The notes under the pieces are model-generated. The model worked only from the letters and a program-made list of their open reading frames with translations. It did no database searches and was not told where the DNA came from. Below are positions 39,303-50,399 of a DNA stretch of 64,000 nt, in pieces. The position numbers were made by a program, and so were the translations under genes. The DNA comes from Bacillus sp. FJAT-49711 (GTDB taxonomy: Bacteria; Bacillota; Bacilli; Bacillales; Bacillaceae_C). The DNA is taken from contig NZ_JAGYPL010000008.1 in the NCBI RefSeq assembly GCF_018343715.1, positions 1,480-65,479 on the forward strand. Reading direction: 5' to 3'. The stretch's first letter is position 1. Every line of letters starts with the position of its first letter.

Positions 39303-40843
39303 GACTCAGCATTCCCCTCCGGTTTAGGTGCCCTTGCTCGGTCCTTCGGTGACATTGAATATGGACGCAGCCATTGTTTCCACACAGGCGGTCTTACAAG
39401 CATATCTTTTGATGATGGAAAATGCGGCGACAGCGGTGCAAAAAATGGAACTCCGAATGATTTAATTGAAACGAAATAAGCGATAAAAAACCCTAAAAAG
39501 ATCGACATACCGAAAAATCCTAAAAAGTTCGCAGTTATTAATAAAACAAAGCGCAGTATCCTCACAGCAATGTTTAAGCTTACGTCCGGAATCGTAAAGG
39601 AGGCTAGTCCAGTCACTGCTACTACAATGACAAGAGATGGGCTGACAATATTTGCCTCAACCGCAGCTTGTCCAAGAATTAAAGCACCTACAATACCGAT
39701 AGTAGGTCCAAGTGTATTGGGAACACGCACCCCGGCCTCGCGCAAAATTTCAAAAGTAATTTCCATAATCAAAATCTCCATCATGACTGGAAAAGGCATC
39801 TTTTCTCTTGTCGCTGCGATGGCAAGCATCAAATCCGTGGGCAGCATCTCGGCGTGAAAAGTAGTTATAGCAATATAAAAAGCGGGAGTAAACAAAGCAA
39901 TTAATAACGAAATTAACCGAATAATTCGGATAAAGTTCCCATAGGGCATGCGTAAATATTGGTCTTCCACAGTATGAAACAATGACCAAAAAGTAACAGG
40001 CACAATTAGAACATCAGGAGAGTTCTCCATTACTAAAATGATGTGGCCCTCCATAAGAAATGATGCGGCCCTATCAGGCCGTTCTGTCGTCAGCGTAGAT
40101 GGAAGAAGGGAGGACGGTCTTTCCTCTATATGCTGCTCAAGCCTGGAAAGTGTCAAAACGGTATCAACTTTGATCTCCTGGATCCTGCTTTTTACTTTCT
40201 CCACGGTCTCAGAGTCAGCCAGCTCTTGCAAATACATAACCGATACTTCTTGGCGAGCTCTTTCGCCAATTGAAACGGTCTCCGTCATTAATTTCGGATC
40301 TCTAATCAAGTTTCTGATGAGGGAACGGTTTGTCGCAGCCGATTCAATGAATGATAGCTTCGGTCCCTTTATAACAGTCTCAGCATTTGCCTCTGTAATA
40401 GACCGTTTTTCAAAGCCCGTGGTTTCAACTGATATGACTGCATCTAATCCTTCAATGAGAATCACCGTATTGCCGTCTACCAAGTCTTTTACAGCATCTT
40501 GTTTGAATTTAATTATTTTGGCACTTGTAATGGTTAAAATGCTTTTTAATATAACCGTGATGAATTCTGCCTCTTGTATAGGATCATCGGCTCTTTCCTC
40601 CAGCAACGGTTTTACAATATGTGTATCGATAAGATTTATATCCACCGTACCTTCAACAAAAAGAATCGTTGCATCCTTTTTGTAAAAAGGTAAGTGAAGA
40701 TTCCGCAGCTTCAATGCATGATTGATAGGATAAGAAAACTCCATTTTTAACTTGTCTACGTTCATAAGCAAATCATTTGTGAAAAATTCCTTTTTATTTT
40801 GCTTATCCTGAATAGGACTTGTTGTTTTTTTGAAAAAAGCCAT
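39299..40843 (-). CDS. gerKA: spore germination protein, GerKA/GerAA family
   Basis: A subunit of the germinant receptor. The 514-residue product has a hydrophilic N-terminal domain (about 1-260) and then four or five TM helices with the conserved TPAFYIAITTFHAEMLPTDL and PFPVMMEILIMEITFEILRE. The ATG at 40843 follows GGAGG by 8 nt and is preferred over an earlier frame start. The A-B-C-D operon interrupts the ispE-sspF synteny of B. subtilis, suggesting insertion or relocation. No clear sigma-G promoter was found upstream. Confidence 0.92.
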   Translation of the reverse strand: MAFFKKTTSPIQDKQNKKEFFTNDLLMNVDKLKMEFSYPINHALKLRNLHLPFYKKDATILFVEGTVDINLIDTHIVKPLLEERADDPIQEAEFITVILKSILTITSAKIIKFKQDAVKDLVDGNTVILIEGLDAVISVETTGFEKRSITEANAETVIKGPKLSFIESAATNRSLIRNLIRDPKLMTETVSIGERARQEVSVMYLQELADSETVEKVKSRIQEIKVDTVLTLSRLEQHIEERPSSLLPSTLTTERPDRAASFLMEGHIILVMENSPDVLIVPVTFWSLFHTVEDQYLRMPYGNFIRIIRLISLLIALFTPAFYIAITTFHAEMLPTDLMLAIAATREKMPFPVMMEILIMEITFEILREAGVRVPNTLGPTIGIVGALILGQAAVEANIVSPSLVIVVAVTGLASFTIPDVSLNIAVRILRFVLLITANFLGFFGMSIFLGFFIAYFVSIKSFGVPFFAPLSPHFPSSKDMLVRPPVWKQWLRPYSMSPKDRARAPKPEGNAES

Positions 40844-40949
40844 GATGACAACCTCCATCTACATCTATTGTCATTTTTTGCTTTAATACTAAATTCATAC
40901 ACTCTTTAATAAGAAATGGTGAGTTGAGAGCGCACAACATCCGTTATAA

Positions 40950-41035
40950 CACATATAGTGGGTCTGTAAGGAGAATCTGGCTTTCTTAGGAGTAAGTTTT
41001 CGAGGCGATAGGTGGATAAAGCTGGACAGCTAAAA
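40950..41035. repeat. decayed family A end upstream of gerKA
   Basis: GGAGAATCTGGC, TTTTCGAGGCGATAGGTGG and AAAGCTGGACAGC match the 3' part of the forward family A unit only loosely. Confidence 0.35.
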
Positions 41036-41051
41036 TATAAATTCAAAATAC

Positions 41052-41076
41052 AAAAAAACCGAAGCAAATGCTTCGG
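41052..41076 (-). terminator. terminator after sspF
   Basis: Perfect palindrome CCGAAGCATTTGCTTCGG (41059-41076) is followed on the minus strand by seven T residues. Confidence 0.92.
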
Positions 41077-41119
41077 CTGCGGGTAATCGAATATCTATAG
41101 GCTGTTGAATATCTCATTG

Positions 41120-41296
41120 TCATTGTTTATTGGCAAGCTGCTGCTCAGCTATTTCGATGGCACGTTTAACCATATTTCCTGCGTCTCGGGCTTTTATGCC
41201 GCCCCATCCCTCTTCCTGGACAACATCATAGAATCCTAGCTCTTTTGCTAGTTCCACTTTCAACTGATCTGACATGATTCCTCTTCTTCGACCCAA
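41120..41296 (-). CDS. sspF: small acid-soluble spore protein, alpha/beta type (SspF)
   Basis: A 58-residue DNA-binding spore protein. Starting at TTG, 7 nt after GGGGG, it reads [19 protein letters not shown], then [20 protein letters not shown], the conserved SspF pattern, ending QQLANKQ. An internal ATG at 41275 would remove the MGRRRG arm. Too short for routine calling and easily missed. Followed by a strong terminator and preceded by veg, as in B. subtilis. Confidence 0.93.
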   Translation of the reverse strand: MGRRRGIMSDQLKVELAKELGFYDVVQEEGWGGIKARDAGNMVKRAIEIAEQQLANKQ

Positions 41297-41325
41297 GAAA
41301 ATTCCCCCTTATACCCGCTTTTATA

Positions 41326-41365
41326 GTGTGGGCAAAAGGGCATTATTTATAAAGTTAAATCTTAC
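41326..41365 (-). promoter_or_regulatory. sspF promoter candidate (sigma-G), weak
   Basis: On the minus strand, CACACTA, one mismatch from CATACTA, lies 17 bp after TTTATA in the veg-sspF gap. Expected from family knowledge, but the -35 match is poor. Confidence 0.35.
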
Positions 41366-41378
41366 CTTAATAATTTCC

Positions 41379-41416
41379 AAAAAAAACAGCAGTAAACAAT
41401 TTATGTTTACTGCTGT
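41379..41416 (-). terminator. veg terminator that includes the veg stop codon
   Basis: Arms ACAGCAGTAAAC/GTTTACTGCTGT (41386-41416) are followed on the minus strand by TTTTTTTTGG. The upstream arm contains the last codons and TAA of veg, so a terminating ribosome would cover it. Confidence 0.92.
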
Positions 41417-41676
41417 CCCAGCGCTAGACTTCCTGCTGTATCTTCAAAAAATGTAAGTTCAACCGTTTCAGTAAGTACATCTGCATAGCTGTAGGAAACA
41501 CGCTCAAATGCATTTTCCTCTTGGTCTAATTCGATGACAAAAACCGATGGATAAGTTTCTGCCAAAACCCCAGAACGTTCAATGGTTTTCCTGCGGCCTC
41601 CATTGGCTTTTAACATTAATCTTTTACCCAAGTTTGAATCAAGGGATTTTTTAATGCTTGCTAATGTTTTTGGCAT
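41407..41676 (-). CDS. veg: Veg protein (biofilm regulator, DUF1021)
   Basis: An abundant 89-residue protein with an SH3-like fold that in B. subtilis stimulates biofilm genes by opposing SinR. Conserved [22 protein letters not shown] and [14 protein letters not shown]. The ATG at 41676 has GAGGTG 7 nt upstream and gives the family start [11 protein letters not shown]. It has a very strong promoter, as in B. subtilis. Confidence 0.96.
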   Translation of the reverse strand: MPKTLASIKKSLDSNLGKRLMLKANGGRRKTIERSGVLAETYPSVFVIELDQEENAFERVSYSYADVLTETVELTFFEDTAGSLALGQQ

Positions 41677-41699
41677 TTCGCTCCACCTCACTGATTTTA

Positions 41700-41728
41700 A
41701 TTATAGCACGGCGAACAATTATAGTCAA
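41700..41728 (-). promoter_or_regulatory. veg promoter (sigma-A, strong)
   Basis: On the minus strand, TTGACT (41723-41728) and TATAAT (41700-41705) are 17 bp apart, 24 bp upstream of the veg start. Confidence 0.9.
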
Positions 41729-41891
41729 ATAAAATATTTATTTTATCAATCATTCCTGCCTATTGTCAATACTTTTTTATCTACAATTTTTTCTCATTTC
41801 CAACAATTTTTATTATGTACTCATCTATAATTATTATGTATAGATGAGAAATTTCCTCATGGAAAAAGCACTGGATAAGTTCTCCAATGCT

Positions 41892-42767
41892 TTAATCGTC
41901 AATCGGGGGTTTAAAAGGCATGCCAGTTCGCAACACACCTTTTGTTTCCACTCCTCCAAGACCTTTTTCCCCAGTAAGTGTGTTCCGCAAGACATCCCAC
42001 ACATTAATCCTTTCCATAAAGGGGGTAAAACTGATTTTTGCAACGATATAGACAGGGTCAAGTGCATGAATATTAACACGTTGCGGGGAACTTGCGAAGT
42101 TGGCACCTGCGAAAATGAGTGATTCGAAATGCGATTGACAGGCACCTGCAAAAATGACGAGTTGATCAAGGTTTGGTATTTTTTTTCGAGCTTCTTTTAC
42201 AGTTTCTACAAAAAACTTGGAATGTCGATATGCATTTAGATCAACTTTTTTTCCTTTTGATTTTGAATAAGCATCATGTCCAGTGATTACAAGAATATCC
42301 GGACGATATTGTTCAATCAACTGTCCGACACGCAGATGCATTTCTTTTTCATCACAATGGATGCCAATTACAGCGACACCAAGTTTTTCATATAAATCTA
42401 AGCATTTTTGCAAATAGTTAGGGTCTCCGTCAAGATGGAGGACTCTCCCTGGCATTTGAAAATAATTAAAATCTCGTTTATAGCCTGAAGTTACTTTATA
42501 CTCTTGTTCTAGCCGAATGAGGTCGATATCTTGCCTAAATAATTCAAATGATTGCTCTTCAAGTGAACGGACTTCCGACGTCCTCTTAAAACGTTCAGCT
42601 TCACTTATAGGGATTAAGTCATCAATAGGCGAGTCTGCTGCAAGCCGGTAATCTTCCCCGTATAAAATAGCAGTCCTTTGACCGTCAATCTCCATGATAT
42701 CGATGACTCTAAATAAAATGTCACATTTATAGGACAAGCGGCCGACAATCATATTGATTTCAATCAC
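41892..42767 (-). CDS. yabG: sporulation-specific protease YabG
   Basis: Mother-cell cysteine protease that trims coat proteins before cross-linking. The product of about 291 residues has an N-terminal SH3-like part and a catalytic domain with DILVITGHDAYSK, AYRHSKFFVETV and IFAGACQSHFESLI (catalytic Cys region). The frame begins at a TTG (42782); the GTG at 42767 (9 nt after GGAG) is preferred, but neither start is certain. A perfect sigma-K -10 lies upstream, as expected. Confidence 0.94.
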   Translation of the reverse strand: MIEINMIVGRLSYKCDILFRVIDIMEIDGQRTAILYGEDYRLAADSPIDDLIPISEAERFKRTSEVRSLEEQSFELFRQDIDLIRLEQEYKVTSGYKRDFNYFQMPGRVLHLDGDPNYLQKCLDLYEKLGVAVIGIHCDEKEMHLRVGQLIEQYRPDILVITGHDAYSKSKGKKVDLNAYRHSKFFVETVKEARKKIPNLDQLVIFAGACQSHFESLIFAGANFASSPQRVNIHALDPVYIVAKISFTPFMERINVWDVLRNTLTGEKGLGGVETKGVLRTGMPFKPPIDD

Positions 42768-42815
42768 GGTCGTCAACTCCAATGAACAACGAATAAATTA
42801 TGTTCCTCATGGATT

Positions 42816-42844
42816 TAGGCTATGCAGACGACTTGAACTATGTG
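42816..42844 (-). promoter_or_regulatory. yabG promoter (sigma-K)
   Basis: On the minus strand, CAC (42842-42844) and CATAGCCTA (42816-42824) are 17 bp apart, fitting the sigma-K pattern MAC-N16/17-CATAnnnTA. yabG is known to be sigma-K-dependent. Confidence 0.8.
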
Positions 42845-42926
42845 AATTAGATTGCTTTTCATCAATAAAATCCTGTTTCTTATAGAATGAGGTAATCATG
42901 TCAATATAATTTGAGTACTAGCTGTC

Positions 42927-43054
42927 GGTGATTTCCGTTGTACAGGGGCTTGAGGTGAGCCTCCTCGCTCGCTTTGCGCCCTGTGGGGTTCTCACTGCCA
43001 CGCTAATCTCCCGATGGACAGGACGGCCAGGAGTCGCCTTCCCCTCCAATCAAC
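42927..43054. repeat. family B repeat, copy 3
   Basis: GC-rich element ending CTCCAATCAAC like copy 1, with GGTGATTTCC at the other end (a decayed terminus). The interior has GGTGAGCCTCCTCGCTCG, CGCCCTGTGGGGTTCTCAC and AGGAGTCGCC. It lies between rsmA and yabG. Confidence 0.8.
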
Positions 43055-43149
43055 TAGGTTTTCTATTGAAAGTTGGCAATAAAAAAACTCCCTATTCTTT
43101 TTTAAGGCTCTACTCTAACTGGATGTTGATTTCAAGATGATTGAAAAAT

Positions 43150-43335
43150 AAACGGAAAAACTCCGTTTATTTTGGGAAATACCGATATTTCCTTAATATT
43201 AAAGGGAGATTTTCCGTTTATATGGTCCAAATCTTTGGATTTTGTTATATGTAGAGCAGTTAACCGGAATGCCTCCGCTTATTTCTGCTTCTACAGCTGG
43301 TTTATATACATTAACCGAAAATTCTCCGACTATTT
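43150..43335. repeat. family C: four copies of a CCGGAA..CTCCGCTTATTT unit
   Basis: A short degenerate unit (approximately AACCGGAAT-n-CTCCGCTTATTT) recurs with its CCG core at 43163, 43214, 43275 and 43326, spacing 51, 61 and 51 bp. The arms CGGA..TCCG make small hairpins. No gene is visible between the yabG promoter and rsmA. Confidence 0.65.
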
Positions 43336-43404
43336 ATGCTCATACCTACACGAAAGTCAACTACCACATTTCAGGAAGCCCCGTAAAAGCTTTTACCTTC
43401 TGTA

Positions 43405-44843
<1,439 letters not shown>

Positions 44844-45000
44844 TTTTCCTCCAAAAAAATTGAAACATTTTTGTAATAAGAACGTCTAATACAGTAAGAT
44901 AGTTTTCCCCTATCTTCTTTGTCGATTATCTTTTGCATCATTACAAACGGTTCAGGAGATGATCGACCCTTTTAAATCATTATAACTTTAATTTATAAAA

Positions 45001-45031
45001 AGAAAAAAGCAGAGGATTTTTCCCCTGCATG
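45001..45031 (-). terminator. terminator after yabE
   Basis: Arms GCAGGGG/CCTCTGC (about 45010-45029) are followed on the minus strand by TTTTTTCTTTTT. Confidence 0.88.
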
Positions 45032-45041
45032 AATGATGTCG

Positions 45042-46262
45042 TTAATTTAAAACTCGAATCTTTACTTGTCTTCTCCCGAATCGATAGGCCTCTTCTTTAG
45101 AGGCAACAAAAATATCAATGCGATTGCCTTTTATTGCGCCTCCAGTATCTCCTGCCACTGCATAGCCATACCCTTCAACCCACACTTTAGATCCAAGTGG
45201 AATCACATTAGGATCAACAGCAATCACCTTTACATTAGGGTTGGAGCGTAAATTAATGCCAGTAGCTGTTACACCTGAACATCCATTGCAATATGCCGTA
45301 TACGCCGTTGCGTTCACATACATTTCTTTTCCGCCGCTCGGAGCATTTGAATTTGCAGATGTTGATTTTCCGCGTGAAACTTGAGCAACCATTACTTTCG
45401 TTCCAACAGTAACAATTTTGTTAACGCTATTTCTTACTTTATTTTCCGTCATTAACTTTCTTTTAACTTCTTTACCGTTTTCCTTGGTCACTTCATATTC
45501 TTTTTTCAATAAACCTTCCTGGCCATTCTGTACCACTTTTTCAGTACCTTTTGCCATAGAGGAGTCTTTTTTAGTAATAACTGCATAATCAATTGGTTCT
45601 TCCACTACATCGGTGACCTTTTCAACGCGGACAATTTTTACTTTACCGTTTGGTTCTACGTTTTTATTTAAGTCTGGCTCCACACGGTCAAATTTCCCTA
45701 GTGTGATCCCTTGTTGCAATAAAAAGTCAGCGACCGTAGTCGAAGTGCTCCATACTTCTTCCTCTTGTTTCCCATTTTTTAATACAAGTGGAAAAGCTCG
45801 ATCAATTACGAGTTTCAGATTTTCATATATTGAATCTTCCAAAGAATAGTTAAGTTTATCGTGATCGTTAATGTCCAATCTCTGACTTTCCATAAATTCT
45901 TTTACTGTCTTCGCTGTCGTGTACACATATTCCGTATGCTCGCCGTCCTGTATGGCAACTTTCTTGGCCGGCTCCCACACCACGCTTAGTTTGTTTTGCA
46001 CAGCGGTATTCAAAGAATGCGATATATAGTCATCATCTTCTACTACCACATTCAAATCTTTCAGCATTTCCCCTATTGTTTCAGCGTGGGTCTTCACAAT
46101 CATTTTTTCTCCATCAACCGAAAGTGCTACTGTATGTTTCGTTCCTTCGTAAACAAGTATTGTTAAAGTGGCCATAAATACTAGAAAACTAGCAATGAAA
46201 AGGCCTAATTTCTTTCGGGTAATTGAAGAAAAATATGAAAATATTGCGGGTTTTGTGTTCAT
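45042..46262 (-). CDS. yabE: YabE, DUF348/G5/3D-domain cell-wall protein (Rpf-like)
   Basis: Secreted or membrane-tethered cell-wall hydrolase related to stationary-phase survival (Sps) proteins, the Firmicute counterparts of Rpf muralytic factors. In 406 residues: TM/signal segment (about 17-37), three DUF348 repeats (about 45-205), a G5 domain (about 210-290) and the C-terminal 3D domain with AVDPNVIPLGSKVW, AGDTGGAIKG and IDIF (Asp residues of the catalytic site). In B. subtilis it is also controlled by an antisense RNA; none was identified here. Confidence 0.93.
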   Translation of the reverse strand: MNTKPAIFSYFSSITRKKLGLFIASFLVFMATLTILVYEGTKHTVALSVDGEKMIVKTHAETIGEMLKDLNVVVEDDDYISHSLNTAVQNKLSVVWEPAKKVAIQDGEHTEYVYTTAKTVKEFMESQRLDINDHDKLNYSLEDSIYENLKLVIDRAFPLVLKNGKQEEEVWSTSTTVADFLLQQGITLGKFDRVEPDLNKNVEPNGKVKIVRVEKVTDVVEEPIDYAVITKKDSSMAKGTEKVVQNGQEGLLKKEYEVTKENGKEVKRKLMTENKVRNSVNKIVTVGTKVMVAQVSRGKSTSANSNAPSGGKEMYVNATAYTAYCNGCSGVTATGINLRSNPNVKVIAVDPNVIPLGSKVWVEGYGYAVAGDTGGAIKGNRIDIFVASKEEAYRFGRRQVKIRVLN

Positions 46263-46290
46263 ACAAACACGCCTCCTTCTTCTCCGAGAG

Positions 46291-46320
46291 ATTATACAAA
46301 CAACGTTTGCAAATTGTCAA
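46291..46320 (-). promoter_or_regulatory. yabE promoter (sigma-A)
   Basis: On the minus strand, TTGACA (46315-46320) and TATAAT (46291-46296) are 18 bp apart. The spacer contains the inverted repeat GCAAACGTTGTTTGT. Confidence 0.85.
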
Positions 46321-46488
46321 CTCACATCCCTTTTCGTAAGGTAAGCTCTATTATGCATAGACTAGCTTGAAAAGAAAAGGATGAGTTATCGACAACCCCT
46401 GCCTAGGAAGAAGTAAAGTTTTGTAGAATTTACTGGAATCCCTATTAAAAACTTGATGTACTCTAGTATTTGCCGTTACTAGATTTTG

Positions 46489-47256
46489 TCAATCGATGCC
46501 GAACACTTTTTTTGCATTTGCTGTTGTAATCTGTGCTACTTCTTCCAAACTTAAGCTTTTTAAATCGGCAATTTGTTCTGCTACAAGCCTTACATAACTA
46601 GGCTCGTTTCTCTTGCCTCTGTAAGGATGCGGCGCCAAATACGGACAATCCGTCTCAATTAATAGACGGTCCAGTGGGACTTGAATGGCAACTTCCTTTG
46701 GTTTTTTTGCATTTTTAAATGTTACAGGACCACCAAGGGAGATATAGAAGTTTAAGTCCAAGCATTGCTTCGCCACCTCAGCACTTCCACTGAAACAATG
46801 CATGATGCCCCCGACTTCTTCTGCATGTTCTTCCTTTAAAATTTCGATAATGTCTTGCGTAGCATCTCGATTATGTATAATAATTGGCATATTTATTTTT
46901 TTAGCAAGCCTGATTTGTTTACGAAACACATCCTTTTGGATTTCCTTTGGCGATTTGTCCCAATGATAATCAAGACCCATTTCCCCTAAGGCTACCACCT
47001 TTGGATGTGCTGCTACCTCTTCAAGCCATATAAGATCTTCTTCTGTCATATCAATTGCGTCAACAGGATGCCATCCAACACTAGCATATAAAAATTTGTG
47101 CTCGTCGATGATCTCTAATGCTTTTTGGATTGTTTTTCGGTCAAACCCCACTACAACCATATATTCAACTCCCGCATTTTTCGCGCGGGCGATGACTTCA
47201 TCCAGGTCCTCAGCATATTGATCATCATTTAGGTGAACGTGTGTATCAAATAACAT
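46489..47256 (-). CDS. TatD-family metal-dependent DNase (YabD)
   Basis: A 255-residue TIM-barrel amidohydrolase with MLFDTHVHLND (metal His6, His8), LGEMGLDYHW, IIHNRDA, HCFSG and IETDCPYLAPHPYRG. TatD proteins act as 3'-5' exonucleases or DNases; the cellular role in Bacillus is unclear. It lies between metG and yabE in the usual order. Confidence 0.94.
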   Translation of the reverse strand: MLFDTHVHLNDDQYAEDLDEVIARAKNAGVEYMVVVGFDRKTIQKALEIIDEHKFLYASVGWHPVDAIDMTEEDLIWLEEVAAHPKVVALGEMGLDYHWDKSPKEIQKDVFRKQIRLAKKINMPIIIHNRDATQDIIEILKEEHAEEVGGIMHCFSGSAEVAKQCLDLNFYISLGGPVTFKNAKKPKEVAIQVPLDRLLIETDCPYLAPHPYRGKRNEPSYVRLVAEQIADLKSLSLEEVAQITTANAKKVFGID

Positions 47257-47341
47257 AATTTAGACTCCTTTAATGATTATACTCTTTTCTTCTTTATCAT
47301 TTATCACAGCTGACTAACATTTGTATTACAAAACGAAATAA

Positions 47342-47394
47342 CATAGAGAGCATATAAAAAACCGCATTATTGCTGTTATCTCTCTATGTTATTT
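47342..47394. terminator. bidirectional-looking hairpin between metG and yabD
   Basis: Arms ATAACATAGAGAG/CTCTCTATGTTAT span 47339-47394, with an inner CAGCAATAATGCGG-TTTTTT segment that by itself looks like a minus-strand terminator. The two alternative folds share sequence. Confidence 0.6.
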
Positions 47395-47433
47395 GCTTTC
47401 ATTCAATGTTCTGAATGAACAGAAATATTAAAT

Positions 47434-49413
<1,980 letters not shown>

Positions 49414-49430
49414 TTATAATTTTACTTGAG

Positions 49431-49642
49431 ATTGTCCAGCTCTCCAGCGCCTTTCGACTAGCACACTTCTTTTCCTTCTCCCTACGATAAGTCAACATCG
49501 ACTCGTCCCTCGTCGTGTTTCCTTTATCTCAGTCGAAGGACTATAAAGGAACGTCGACTAAAATCGCCACGTCCTGTGGCGACGTCGACGGACCCACATC
49601 CTGTGGGCCTGTACGTCGATGAGCAAGGCGCTTCCGCTTTTC
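49431..49642 (-). repeat. family A repeat with Bacillaceae-1-like twin hairpins
   Basis: A long family A copy (minus-strand orientation) upstream of metG. It carries an insertion absent from most copies, containing two hairpins: TCGCCAC-GTCCT-GTGGCGA (49564-49582) and CCCAC-ATCCT-GTGGG (49593-49607), read on the plus strand. Two hairpins with RUCCU loops are the defining trait of the published Bacillaceae-1 RNA motif. Confidence 0.85.
49564..49620 (+). ncRNA. Bacillaceae-1 RNA candidate (two RUCCU-loop hairpins)
   Basis: Loops GTCCT (49571-49575) and ATCCT (49598-49602) sit on stems of 7 and 5 bp separated by a GACGTCGACGGA linker, and the flanks GTACGTCGATGAG can pair with upstream ACGTCGAC. 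The assignment comes from recollection of the Bacillaceae-1 consensus. Whether it is transcribed is unknown. Confidence 0.6.
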
Positions 49643-49828
49643 CTATTACTACGCATGATTACCTCTTATATCATCAAAATATACGTGAAAAATAGCATTT
49701 ACGCAACTTAAGCATATCATTTTCTCCAGTTGGTGGGTTATGCATATTAAGTGTAAGATTGTTAGTCTTTAAAAAGCACCTTATTTGTTTGTCTATCACT
49801 ATACCATCCCCTACCAAGATGTTTCTCC

Positions 49829-49950
49829 TACTAGCAAACTTCTTTTCCTTCTCTCTACGATAAGTCAACATCGATTCGTCCTGTGGCGACGTCGACGGAC
49901 CCACATCCTGTGGGCCTGTACGTCGATGAGCAAGGCGCTTCCGCTTTTCT
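49829..49950 (-). repeat. truncated family A repeat with one RUCCU hairpin
   Basis: Shares the insertion of the 49431 copy: CCCAC-ATCCT-GTGGG (49900-49914) is intact. Of the first hairpin only GTCCTGTGGCGA remains, because the left stem is deleted and joined to TCGATTC. The outer CTAG end is also lost. It ends 3 bp before the abrB -35 element. Confidence 0.8.
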
Positions 49951-49952
49951 AA

Positions 49953-49981
49953 TTGACTTTAATTGGAAGAACTGTTATCCT
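49953..49981 (+). promoter_or_regulatory. abrB promoter (sigma-A)
   Basis: TTGACT (49953-49958) and TATCCT (49976-49981) are 17 bp apart on the plus strand, immediately downstream of a family A repeat. Confidence 0.75.
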
Positions 49982-49997
49982 TATGAAAGGAGAACTT

Positions 49998-50004
49998 TGT
50001 CGAA
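49998..50004 (+). promoter_or_regulatory. Spo0A box in the abrB leader
   Basis: TGTCGAA, a perfect 0A box, lies just downstream of the -10, and GGCGATGAA follows as a possible second weak site. In B. subtilis Spo0A-P represses abrB by binding 0A boxes at the same place. Confidence 0.85.
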
Positions 50005-50058
50005 AAATGGCGATGAAACTAAAAATAGACATCTACATAATGGGGAGGAAGTAAGAAT

Positions 50059-50337
50059 ATGAAGTCCACAGGTATTGTTCGTAAAGTTGATGAGCTCGGT
50101 CGTGTAGTTATTCCAATTGAACTACGACGCACTTTAGGAATAGGGGAAAAAGATGCGTTAGAAATATATGTTGATGATGATAAAATCATCTTAAAAAAAT
50201 ATAAGCCTAGCATGACATGCCATATTACAGGTAATGTATCAGAGGATAATGTCGTATTAGCTGGTGGAAAATTAGTTCTTAGCCGCGAAGGCGCCGATGA
50301 GCTTATTAATGAAATTCAAAATGCTTTTAATAAATAA
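50059..50337 (+). CDS. abrB: transition-state regulator AbrB
   Basis: Global repressor of post-exponential genes during growth. The 92-residue product has the swapped-hairpin DNA-binding domain (1-50: MKSTGIVRKVDELGRVVIPIE) and a dimerising C-terminal half. GGGGAGG lies about 10 nt before the ATG. It is one of few plus-strand genes, transcribed divergently from metG as in B. subtilis, and is a paralogue of SpoVT (23955-24491). Confidence 0.97.
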   Translation: MKSTGIVRKVDELGRVVIPIELRRTLGIGEKDALEIYVDDDKIILKKYKPSMTCHITGNVSEDNVVLAGGKLVLSREGADELINEIQNAFNK

Positions 50338-50341
50338 ATTA

Positions 50342-50376
50342 GCAAAGCCAGCTCAATTGTGAGCTGGCTTTTTAGT
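50342..50376 (+). terminator. abrB terminator
   Basis: Arms AAAGCCAGCTCA/TGAGCTGGCTTT around ATTG (50344-50371) are followed by TTAGTATTTT on the plus strand. It may also end the convergent mccB transcript. Confidence 0.92.
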
Positions 50377-50399
50377 ATTTTACTAGAATTTATGTTATC

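Noticed and set aside
41120-41296. Frameshift in sspF
   Set aside because: A first reading suggested an extra base near 41280, but recounting shows [11 protein letters not shown] in one frame from the TTG.
49674-49904. 76-codon minus-strand frame sharing its first residues with a frame at 49283-49498
   Set aside because: The shared part is family A repeat translated twice; neither has protein-like features.
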